Made by a program: the position numbers and the translations under genes
Source of the DNA: Streptomyces gossypii
GTDB taxonomy: Bacteria; Actinomycetota; Actinomycetes; Streptomycetales; Streptomycetaceae
Direction: 5' to 3'
Length of the DNA: 64,000 nt
Assembly: GCF_025165795.1 (NCBI RefSeq)
Contig: NZ_JAJAGO010000006.1
Span: 62,001 to 126,000, forward strand
The notes under the pieces: model-generated
Database searches by the model: none
What the model was told of the DNA's origin: nothing
Seen by the model: only the letters and a program-made list of their open reading frames with translations
Shown: piece after piece, positions 33,609-41,850 of the stretch
Numbering within the stretch: position 1 is the first letter of the stretch
Layout: each line of letters opens with the position of its first letter

Positions 33609-33746
33609 TTATTTCGCCATGCATATCATGGTTATCGGGGTCGCTGCCTCGGCCGGTGAGGCCGCTGCTACTGCCGCCAGGGAAGCGATGGCAACCACGG
33701 CGACGGTCGCGGTACGCTTGAGAAAACGTGCATAGCAATTGGGCAT
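33609..33746 (-). CDS. Short secreted propeptide, candidate signalling peptide
   Basis: A 45-aa ORF: MPNCYARFLKR, hydrophobic TATVAVVAIASLAAVAAA, signal-peptidase site SPAEA-A, leaving an 11-residue tail ATPITMICMAK. AAGGAG stands 6 nt before the ATG and a strong terminator follows the stop, so it looks like a real gene. It lies 167 bp downstream of the AfsR-like TPR regulator, same strand. That is the layout of RRNPP regulator/pheromone pairs and of afsR/afsS, though it has no AfsS repeats. Function is inference. Confidence 0.65.
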   Translation of the reverse strand: MPNCYARFLKRTATVAVVAIASLAAVAAASPAEAATPITMICMAK

Positions 33747-33913
33747 TCTCTGCTCCTTGGGAAGCGCGCACCTAACAGTGACGGAGGCGCGCGCACGGCG
33801 CGAATGATCGTTCCCGAGAATCTGATCACGCGGCCGAGCCAGAAGGCAAATCAGAACAGAGCCACCAATCTCCGTGGCTCATTCATCCAATCCGTGCACC
33901 CAGGATGCCAACC

Positions 33914-36900
33914 CTACGGCTGCCCCTGACCCCGTTCAGGTTTCGCGAAATCGTTGCTCTCACGTTCCGTGCATTCGGGGGCTCCAAAGGAATGCCTCAC
34001 CTCACCCGGGCCCCGGGGATTCCGGCGATCGTGACGGGCGAGGTCTGCCAGGACCTTGAGAGTCTCAGCCTCCTCGTCCGGCGCGTCCATCTGTCGAGCG
34101 CTCGCCAGGCTGACTGTGAGGTGCCCGTGCGCTTCTTCGATTCGGCCGGTGCGGTACTCGGCAGCGCCGAGTTGACGCAGCGCCTGGACCCGCTCCCGGG
34201 CAGCGCTGATCCGATTGGCAAGGTCCAGCGACGCACGGTGGTAGCCAAGGGCTTCCTCGCTGCGCCCGACTGCCTGCAGTGCCATCCCCACGCCGTTCAA
34301 GCTCACTGCCTCGTGGAGTGTGTCGTTCGTGCTGCGGAAGACCAGCAACGCTTCCTGATGCAGGCGCAGGGCTTCTGCCGACTGCCCCGAGAGCAGAAGA
34401 ACACTTGCGAGATTCATCCTCAGTACGGCTGAATCCGTACGACTGCCCATCACGCGGGCAAGCTCGATGGCCTGACGGTACATGCGCTCGGCCTCCATGG
34501 TGTTGGACAGCTTCGCATGAAGCTCGGCAAGGTTGTTCACCACCATGAACTCACCAGTCATGTTCCCGGCGCATTTGTACTTGGCAAGTGCCTCCGTGAA
34601 GTTTCCGACCGCCTCCTGATACGACCCCAGATGGAGCTGGGATATGCCGATCAGATTGAGACTCCTGGCCTGGTGGAACTCGCTCGATCCCTGCATGCGA
34701 AGAGCGAGGCATTCCTGCCCGCAGCGCAGCGATTCCCGGTATCTCCCAGTGCGCCAGTACGACATGGACATCTGGTAGAGGGCCTCGGCAGACAGACCGC
34801 CGTCACTCACCGCCCGGGATATTTCGTACACCTTTTCGCATGCACTCACCGCAGCCGCGGAGTCCCCCGCGTGGGCGAGAGCGGTGTTGAAATCGAGCAG
34901 AGCGTAAGCCTCGGCCGTGGTGTCCCCCTCCTCGCTCCAGTGCTCCAGCGCCCTCTCCATGAGCGGGCCCGCCGTCCTGAGATACCCCTCCGCGTCCATG
35001 TAGCCGGTGAGGACGTGTATGAAGCAGGCGAGTTCGCGGGCGGACCCGTGGTCGCGGGTGTAGGTGAGGGCGGCGAGGAGGTTGGATCCCTCCGTGGTGA
35101 ACCAGATGTGGGCGCTGCCCTCGTCCCAGAGGCGGGCCGTTTCGGGGGAGGCGCCGGGGACGGACATGCGCATGCGTTGGGGGTAGGCCTCGCGGTCCGC
35201 GAGATCTGCCGCGTGGAGGTACATGTCCAGGAGGCGCTGGACGGACTGCTGCCGCTCTGCCGCGGGCTCCGCTTCCGCCTCGCTCAGGGCGAATTCACGT
35301 ACGAGGTCGTGCAGTCGGAATCTGTGCGCCCTTGGTTCCGTGAGGAGATGGCAGGCGAGGAGTTCTTCCAGTGCGCTTTCGGTCTCCTCCGTGGAGAGGC
35401 CCGAGAGGGCGGTCGCCGCCGCCGTGCCGAATTCGGAGCCGAGGTGGAGCCCGAGGCGGCGGAACACCAGTTGCTGCGCGGGGGTGAGATCCCGATAGGA
35501 GAGGGCGAAGGAGTTCCTCAGCTGGTGTGGGCCGTCTCTCATCTCGGGAAGGCGGGTGGGCTTCTCCGCCATGCGCCGGTAGAGGTCCGCCGTGCTCCAG
35601 GAGGGGCGGGATTGCAGGCGGCCCGCGGCCATGATGACGGCGAGTGGAATCCCCGCGCAGAATCGTACGATCTCGGCCGCGTCGGCGTCGGGCGAGGTGG
35701 GGTGCGTCCCGACTCGCTCGTGGAAGAGGGCGAGGGATTCCTGCTGCGGGAGGATTTCCAGCGAGAGGCTGCGCGCATGCGGGAGGCCGGTGAGACGGCG
35801 GCGGCTGGTGATGATGATCATGGAGGGCGAGGAGCCCGGCAGCAGCGGTCTCACCTGCTCCGTGTCGACCGCGTCGTCCAGGACGATCAGTGCGCGGCGG
35901 GTCGCCATCGTCGTACGCCACAGGGTGACGAGCTCCTCGACGCTCTGCGGGATCTCACTCCTGGAGGTGCCCAGCTCGCGCAGCAGTTCGGTGAGCGCGG
36001 CCGCCGCCCCCAACGGCTCCTGGAACGTGGCGTGCGCCCGCAGGTCGAGGAAGACGCGACCGTCCGGGAAGTGTTCGCGGACGCTGTGTGCGGCGTGCAC
36101 CGCGAGTGCGGTCTTGCCGACCGCGCCCATTCCGTCAATGGTACGCACCAATGCGGCACCCGTGGGACGTGCGCCGGGCTCACCCGCGCCCTCGGTCAGC
36201 CGGCGCAGTTCCTCCTGCCTTCCCACCCAGGGGACGTCGCTCGGCAGGGAGTCCGGCACGGGGGCGGCCGGTTCGCGCATCCGGACGGGCTGCGCGGGCA
36301 GGAGTTCGCCGACCGGTGCGCGGTTCAGGATGCCGTCGTGCACCCGGCGCAGCCGGGCCCCCGCGTCGATTCCGTGGTCCGCCGCCATCTGCCGCAACGC
36401 GCGCTGCATGACGCGCGCCGCCTCCTCGACCCGTCCGCCCGCGTAGAGCGCCAGCGCGAAGTGCTCGACGAGCGGCTCGTGGCCGGAGTGCCGCTCGGCC
36501 AGCGGCGCCAGTTCGGCGATGGCCTCGCTGTAGCGCCCCAGTTGTACCGCGATCTCGGCGCGCAGCAGCGACGCCTCGAAACGGCGGTCCGCGAGAACCC
36601 CGCGTATCCGCTCCGCCCACATGCCAGGGGACCCGGCCAGCGGCTCGCCGCTCCACAGGGCGGCCGCCTCTGTGAGCACGCCCAGCGCGTCGTGACTGCG
36701 GCCGTCGTCGTGCAGGGTCCGGGCGCGGTCGATGTGGGCGGTGTAACGGTGCAGATCCACCGCGTCGGCCGGGGCGTTGAGCGCGTACGTACGGGCGCTT
36801 CCGGCGACCACCGGGGCGTCGTCACCGCCGACGGTGCGGAGGGTGTGCCGGAGGCGGGACACATAGGTGTGCAGGTTCGCGACCGGCCTGCTGGGCGGCA

Positions 36901-37060
36901 GGTCCCAGACCCTGCCGACCAGGGTGTCGACATTGACCGCCTTGCCGATATCCCAGGCGAGACCGGCAAGGGTCAGCCCCTCCTTGGAGGAACCGAGGAC
37001 GCGGTGCCGCTCGCCCGAACGCAACTCCACTGGTCCGAACATGCGTATCCGGAGCTTCAC
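33914..37060 (-). CDS. AfsR-like SARP regulator (SARP-BTAD-NB-ARC-TPR)
   Basis: A 1048-aa activator-type regulator. Residues 1-95: OmpR-like winged helix (LRIRMFGPVELRSGERHRVLG ... ANLHTYVSRLRHTL). About 100-245: BTAD helical domain (DLHRYTAHIDRARTL..., VMQRALRQMAADHGIDAG). About 270-560: NB-ARC with P-loop GMGAVGKTALAVHAA and RRALIVLDDAVD. C-terminal ~450 aa: TPRs. GTG 37060 is 5 nt after GGGAGG. It diverges from the second STAND gene. AfsR family members integrate Ser/Thr kinase signals or small ligands and switch on secondary metabolism; its targets here are unknown. Confidence 0.92.
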   Translation of the reverse strand: MKLRIRMFGPVELRSGERHRVLGSSKEGLTLAGLAWDIGKAVNVDTLVGRVWDLPPSRPVANLHTYVSRLRHTLRTVGGDDAPVVAGSARTYALNAPADAVDLHRYTAHIDRARTLHDDGRSHDALGVLTEAAALWSGEPLAGSPGMWAERIRGVLADRRFEASLLRAEIAVQLGRYSEAIAELAPLAERHSGHEPLVEHFALALYAGGRVEEAARVMQRALRQMAADHGIDAGARLRRVHDGILNRAPVGELLPAQPVRMREPAAPVPDSLPSDVPWVGRQEELRRLTEGAGEPGARPTGAALVRTIDGMGAVGKTALAVHAAHSVREHFPDGRVFLDLRAHATFQEPLGAAAALTELLRELGTSRSEIPQSVEELVTLWRTTMATRRALIVLDDAVDTEQVRPLLPGSSPSMIIITSRRRLTGLPHARSLSLEILPQQESLALFHERVGTHPTSPDADAAEIVRFCAGIPLAVIMAAGRLQSRPSWSTADLYRRMAEKPTRLPEMRDGPHQLRNSFALSYRDLTPAQQLVFRRLGLHLGSEFGTAAATALSGLSTEETESALEELLACHLLTEPRAHRFRLHDLVREFALSEAEAEPAAERQQSVQRLLDMYLHAADLADREAYPQRMRMSVPGASPETARLWDEGSAHIWFTTEGSNLLAALTYTRDHGSARELACFIHVLTGYMDAEGYLRTAGPLMERALEHWSEEGDTTAEAYALLDFNTALAHAGDSAAAVSACEKVYEISRAVSDGGLSAEALYQMSMSYWRTGRYRESLRCGQECLALRMQGSSEFHQARSLNLIGISQLHLGSYQEAVGNFTEALAKYKCAGNMTGEFMVVNNLAELHAKLSNTMEAERMYRQAIELARVMGSRTDSAVLRMNLASVLLLSGQSAEALRLHQEALLVFRSTNDTLHEAVSLNGVGMALQAVGRSEEALGYHRASLDLANRISAARERVQALRQLGAAEYRTGRIEEAHGHLTVSLASARQMDAPDEEAETLKVLADLARHDRRNPRGPGEVRHSFGAPECTERESNDFAKPERGQGQP

Positions 37061-37275
37061 CAGCGCCTCCCGCCGGATAGGCCTTCCGCGAACACAAGAT
37101 TGCCTCAGCTGAGCGAGAGTGACCAGAACAATCGCAGAATGAGGCCGGATCCGGCTGCTTCGCGCCGCCTTCTTCCGACTGGTTCCACAGCCTGCGGATA
37201 GCCAGAGTACCAAGAAAAGTGGGGCAGTTGCGCGCCTCATGTGCAACGGCGATACAAATGGGGCATGAAGGGAGC

Positions 37276-39684
37276 ATGGGGGATGAGGATCTGAGCAATG
37301 TCTTGCTTTCGGCCATGATTGCCGCCAGTAGCGCGAATAGCTCGGAACCTTTGACAGGTTCCTTGTCAGATCCCTGGCCTGAGTTGGAGGGGATCTTGCG
37401 TTCGGTGATCAATACCGACCCTGGGGTCGCCGCCGAATGGCGTGCCGCGTGCGACGATCGCGCACCGTTGTCCCTCGGCCGACTGGCCACCGCACTGTCG
37501 CTCCGTGCAGCCCATGACGCGGCTCTGTCGCGCGGGTTACGGCGGTGGTGCGCGGATTATGCACCGCACGCCGGAAGTCCGCGCCCGGCGCCTGCGGGAT
37601 CCGGGCATGTCAACAGCGTCGGCGGCGGTGCACGCCTGGAGGGGCCGACGGTGCAGGCACGGGACGTGCACGGCGGAATCCACTTCCACCCCGCGCCGCT
37701 GGACCTCCCGCCGGTCCCGCGCCAGCTCCCGCCTCCGCCGGGCGCCTTCGTCGGCCGGACCGAGGATCTGCACGCCCTGGGGGACCTGCGCGACATCTCC
37801 CCCTCCGCCGCTCCGCAGTTGGTGGTCGTCACCGGCCCGGCCGGGGTGGGAAAGTCCACGCTGGCCTCATGGTGGCTGCGGCAGGGTGCGGAAACCTTCC
37901 CGGACGGTCAGCTGTATGTGGACCTGCGCGGCAACGCGCCCTCGGACGCCCTGCCGCCCAGTTCGGTGCTGGAGCGCTTCCTGCGCGCCCTGGGCTCCGG
38001 CAGCGTGCCCGCCGACTTCGCCGAACAGGTGGCCCTGTGGCGTACGGTCACCGCACGCCGGCGGCTCGCTTTGCTCCTCGACGACGCGTTCACCGCCGCG
38101 CAAGTACGGCCGCTGCTGCCCAGTGGGCCCGGCAGCGTGACGGTGGTGACCAGCCGACGCCATCTGGCCGGGCTCGTCAGTGACGGTGCCGTCCTCCATC
38201 CGGTGCGGGTACTGGCCGCCGGTGACGCCGTCGAACTGCTCGCCCGCGGGGGTGGTCGCAGCCGGGTCGAGCAGGACCCGCAAGCCGCGCGGCGGGTGGC
38301 CGCCCAGTGCGCACATCTGCCGCTGGCCGTGTGCCTGGCCGCGGCGCAGCTCGCCGCGCGACCTCGTCGCCCGGTGGCCGCGCTCGCCGAGGCCCTCTCC
38401 GCCACCGGCCCGCTGGAGGCCCTCCAAGTCGACGGAGACGCCGCGGTACGCACCGCGCTGGACCAGTCCTACGACCTGCTGCCGAAGGGTGCGGCGTACG
38501 CCTACCGATGCATCGGGCTGCTGCCCGCACGCTCCGTCGACAGCGGAATGCTCGCGGCCGTCTGTGCCCTTCCGGCTCAGTCGGCGGACCAGCTGCTGGA
38601 CACACTGATCCAGACCAGCCTTCTGGAGGACGCGGGCGACGATCGCTACGGCTTCCACGACCTGGTCCGTCAGCATGCCCGCCACCGCGGCGCGCGCGAG
38701 GACCGGCAGACCGTGCTGCGTCGCTTCGTGGACTGGTGCCTGGCCGGTGCGACGGCAGCCGAGGCGATCCTCTCCCCCAGCCACCGCAACCTTGCCCGCA
38801 CCTACGAGCACCGCCCGGAGACACCGGTGTCGTTCGCGGGCGACGCGGAGGCCCTGGCCTGGCTCGACGGGCACCGGGACACGCTGATGGCCGCCGTGCG
38901 GCACAGCAGCGACTCCGGGTGGCACGCCTCGTGCTGGCAGCTGGTGGACGCCATGTGGCCGCTCTTCCTGCGGCTCCGCCCCGCCGAGCTGTGGATCGAG
39001 GCCCACGCGCTCGGGCTTGAGGCGGCGCGCCGTACAAGCGACCGCGACGGCGAGAACCGGATGCTCACCTCGGGCGGGAACGGACTGCGCAACGCGGGCC
39101 GCCACCGCGAGGCGGCCGAGTGGTACCGGCAGGCCCTGCGCTGCGCGACCGAGGACGGCGATCTGAGGCAGCAGGCGCAGGCGCGCAACGGTCTCGGGCA
39201 CGCACAGCTCCAGAGCGGCGAACTCTCCTCGGCCCGCGAGCACTTCGCACAGGCACTGCGGCTGAGGCAGAGCATCGGTTACGAGCGGGGTGTCGCGCTG
39301 TCCCGGCTGTCCCTGGGCGAGACCGCCCTGGCGGCCGGGGAGCTCTCCACGGCGATCGGTCAGCTGGAGCAGGCTCACAGCACCCTGATCACGCAGCAGG
39401 ACGCCTACGACGGGGCCCGTGCACTCGCCCTCCTCGGCCAGGCGCAGGTGCGGGACGGCGCCTACAGGACGGGCAGTGCGCAACTACGGGAGGCGCTGGA
39501 GCAGTTCGAGGCATCCGGTTCGGCGCACTGGCAGGCCCGCACCTGCGAGATGCTCGGACAGGCGGCGGAGCGGGCCGGGGATCCGGAAACGGCGCAAGAG
39601 TACTACGGGCGTGCCCTGGAGATCCTCCGGTCGATCAGTCCGGCCGACGCCGAGCGGCTGGTGGACCGGATGCGGGGGTTGTGA
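37276..39684 (+). CDS. STAND NTPase (NB-ARC) with TPRs and N-terminal helical domain
   Basis: About 802 aa. N-terminal ~120 residues (MGDEDLSNVLLSAMIAASS..., helical) followed by the same linker type as the other STAND protein (VQARDVHGGIHFH, then PRQLPPPPGAFVGRTEDL). NB-ARC P-loop TGPAGVGKSTLASWW, LALLLDDAF, TSRRHLAGL. C-terminal TPRs. Start unsure: ATG 37276 has AGGGAG only 1 nt away; ATG 37258 and GTG 37219 are in frame but lack ribosome sites. Divergent from the SARP gene, sharing a 215-bp promoter region. Confidence 0.85.
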   Translation: MGDEDLSNVLLSAMIAASSANSSEPLTGSLSDPWPELEGILRSVINTDPGVAAEWRAACDDRAPLSLGRLATALSLRAAHDAALSRGLRRWCADYAPHAGSPRPAPAGSGHVNSVGGGARLEGPTVQARDVHGGIHFHPAPLDLPPVPRQLPPPPGAFVGRTEDLHALGDLRDISPSAAPQLVVVTGPAGVGKSTLASWWLRQGAETFPDGQLYVDLRGNAPSDALPPSSVLERFLRALGSGSVPADFAEQVALWRTVTARRRLALLLDDAFTAAQVRPLLPSGPGSVTVVTSRRHLAGLVSDGAVLHPVRVLAAGDAVELLARGGGRSRVEQDPQAARRVAAQCAHLPLAVCLAAAQLAARPRRPVAALAEALSATGPLEALQVDGDAAVRTALDQSYDLLPKGAAYAYRCIGLLPARSVDSGMLAAVCALPAQSADQLLDTLIQTSLLEDAGDDRYGFHDLVRQHARHRGAREDRQTVLRRFVDWCLAGATAAEAILSPSHRNLARTYEHRPETPVSFAGDAEALAWLDGHRDTLMAAVRHSSDSGWHASCWQLVDAMWPLFLRLRPAELWIEAHALGLEAARRTSDRDGENRMLTSGGNGLRNAGRHREAAEWYRQALRCATEDGDLRQQAQARNGLGHAQLQSGELSSAREHFAQALRLRQSIGYERGVALSRLSLGETALAAGELSTAIGQLEQAHSTLITQQDAYDGARALALLGQAQVRDGAYRTGSAQLREALEQFEASGSAHWQARTCEMLGQAAERAGDPETAQEYYGRALEILRSISPADAERLVDRMRGL

Positions 39685-39742
39685 CCGCCGCATCCGGTCG
39701 GTTGGCCGCCCGGCGCGGTGCTTTGCCCGGCGGGGCGGGGGC

Positions 39743-40435
39743 TCAGCTCTTCCGGTACGCCAGCGAAACCTCCGTGTGTCCGGCCACCGTCGTTCCGGCC
39801 GCCGGACGGCTGCCGCGCCCGGCCCGGCCGTCAGCACAGCCTTCAGCACGGACGTCACTTCGGCCGCTCAGGGAGAGGCTGCGCAGCGAGGCCACCGCGC
39901 GTCCGCCCGCCAGCCAGGCGTGCAGGAAGGAGACCAGGCAGACCCGCTGGTCACGGGTGAGCGCCGCCCCCGGCACGGGCCGTGCCAGCAGCGACCATCC
40001 GGCCCGGCACCATGTCAGGCAGCCGCCGTCCCGCAGCAGTCCGACCGAGGCCAGCAGAGCGCCCGGATAGCCGGCCAGCAGCGCCTGGGCGCGGGGACCG
40101 GCCTGGCGGGGCAGGGCGGGAAGCGCCGCGTGAAGGACGTCGGCGCTCTCCGCCCAGCGGTCGCCGCCGCCCGTGCCGGGCTCCGCCCACAGATGCACAT
40201 CGCCGCTCCACCGGTCATGGTCACCGGAGGACTGCGGCACCGTGCCCGTATAGGGCGCCCACGGCACCCCGAGGGGGCGGACCGTGGCGCACCACGCCGC
40301 GCCGTCCGTACGCGCCAGCAGCGTCCGCCGGTTCGCCCGTCCGGCGAGGGGACGGCGGGGAGGAACGGCACCCGCGCAGGCACCGGCTCCTGCCGGGGCC
40401 CCGCTCAGCCGCACCTGCGCGAACCAGCCGCTCAT
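39743..40435 (-). CDS. Hypothetical protein coupled to a GT-B-like gene
   Basis: A 230-aa protein I do not recognise. Features: WFAQVRLSG start, VHLWAEPGTGGGDRWAESADVL middle, and a C-terminal Arg/Ser-rich part. No signal peptide or membrane segment. ATG 40435 overlaps the stop of the upstream gene (ATGA), so the two products probably act together. Confidence 0.65.
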   Translation of the reverse strand: MSGWFAQVRLSGAPAGAGACAGAVPPRRPLAGRANRRTLLARTDGAAWCATVRPLGVPWAPYTGTVPQSSGDHDRWSGDVHLWAEPGTGGGDRWAESADVLHAALPALPRQAGPRAQALLAGYPGALLASVGLLRDGGCLTWCRAGWSLLARPVPGAALTRDQRVCLVSFLHAWLAGGRAVASLRSLSLSGRSDVRAEGCADGRAGRGSRPAAGTTVAGHTEVSLAYRKS

Positions 40436-41682
40436 GCCGGCACCCCCCAGTCCCGTTCCCCGCAGGAGTCCAGCGGTGCGGGCAGTGGCACCGGCTCCGT
40501 CTCCGCCGCGTATGCGGGCTCCCCCAGCTCCAGCAGCCGGTAGATCAGCTTGCGCATGCGCCGCGCGAAGTCGCCCGGCGCAGAGGACAGCCTGGCGCAG
40601 ACCCGCGCGTAGTCCTGCGGCCTACGCTCCGCCGCGGCGAAGTCCAGCTGTTCCCGCAGCGGGTGCACCGGATCGAGCGCGCAGGACGCGGCGGCCAGCA
40701 GGGCGGCGGGTGAGGTCGTGGAGACCTCGGTGTGCGGATAGCAGGCCAGCAGGATCGGTGCTCCCGTCAGCGCGCCATAGGCGGTGACGGAGCCGTGGTC
40801 ACCGATGATCCGGTCCGCCGCGATCAGCAGGCCCTGCCAGTCCGACTCCGGTGGCACCAGTGCCAGTCCGCGGCGCAGGCAGCCCGACAGCCAGCCCCGT
40901 ACCTGCCATCCGCCGTGGCCGGACCAGACGTTGGGATGCAGCAGGGCGGCGACCCGGTACTCGTCCGGCGGCAGTTCGGCCAGCAGCCGGGGCAGCAGCG
41001 TCTCCAGCTTCCCGAAGGCCGAGGACGGCCCCCAGGTGGAGGGGACCACCACGAGCCGCTGCCCCTGCGTCAGGCCCAGGGCCCGCCGGTATTCCTCGCG
41101 CCGCGCCAGGCTCGCCACGATGCGGTCGTGGCAGGGGTCGCCCACCACCGTGGCCACGGGCAGCGCCTCCGGGCAGCCCACGGCGAGCTGAGCCAGATCC
41201 TCGTCGTGCGCGAAGGCGACGGCGGCCGGTATGACCCGTCCGTCGCTCATCAGATGCTGTCGGCTCACCATGCCCGGGGTACGGGGCAGCTCCGCCGGAC
41301 CCGGACCGGTCGGGGTGCGGAGCAGCTTGATCTGCCCCGCGCCGTGCGACAGGCGGATCAGCGGGGCCCGCACCTGCTCGATGCCCCGGGATCCCGCCGC
41401 GAGCGCGAGGTCGAACTCGGAGCGGACCGCGAGCTCCCAGGGGATCACGGTGATCCCCCGGGCCCGCAGGTAGTCGCCCGCTCCGTCACTGAAGGCGTGC
41501 GGCGCGAGCGCGAACACCACCTGGATCCGCCTGTCCCCCCGGACGAGCGAAAACACCTCACGCAACCGCTGTGCGTAGGTAAGGGTGTGGATGACGACGA
41601 GGATGCTCTTGCACCCCGACGCCGTCACCCACTGGCCCTGCTGAACGACAGCCGGCTTGTTCATCCCACTTACTGGAGACAC
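40432..41682 (-). CDS. Glycosyl/glycerophosphotransferase-like hypothetical protein (GT-B fold)
   Basis: About 416 aa. N-terminal Rossmann-like half begins SILVVIHTLTYAQRLREV; the C-terminal half has RLVVVPSTWGPSSAFGK, ADRIIGDHGSVTAYGALTGAP and PHTEVS, resembling the nucleotide-sugar or CDP-glycerol binding side of GT-B enzymes (TagF/UDP-GlcNAc epimerase type). Assignment is from pattern only. GTG 41682 follows GGGGGAAG; ATG 41664 is also possible. Partner gene overlaps downstream. Confidence 0.6.
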   Translation of the reverse strand: MSPVSGMNKPAVVQQGQWVTASGCKSILVVIHTLTYAQRLREVFSLVRGDRRIQVVFALAPHAFSDGAGDYLRARGITVIPWELAVRSEFDLALAAGSRGIEQVRAPLIRLSHGAGQIKLLRTPTGPGPAELPRTPGMVSRQHLMSDGRVIPAAVAFAHDEDLAQLAVGCPEALPVATVVGDPCHDRIVASLARREEYRRALGLTQGQRLVVVPSTWGPSSAFGKLETLLPRLLAELPPDEYRVAALLHPNVWSGHGGWQVRGWLSGCLRRGLALVPPESDWQGLLIAADRIIGDHGSVTAYGALTGAPILLACYPHTEVSTTSPAALLAAASCALDPVHPLREQLDFAAAERRPQDYARVCARLSSAPGDFARRMRKLIYRLLELGEPAYAAETEPVPLPAPLDSCGERDWGVPA

Positions 41683-41850
41683 AGACTTCCCCCATGAATG
41701 TCGGTGTGTTTCATCCGTGGGGTGTGTGCCCGTGGGCTGTCGCAGACTTCTTGCAGAAATCTCGACGAGGTCTTGCGGATGCGCATGCGTGCCCCCGCTG
41801 ACCGCCGCGAACGCCATGGTGGGCAGCGCGCGGCGGTCCCTCGCCCGCTT

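Noticed and set aside
33609..33746. AfsS homologue
   Set aside because: AfsS is about 63 aa with internal repeats and no signal peptide; this peptide has a signal sequence and no repeats.
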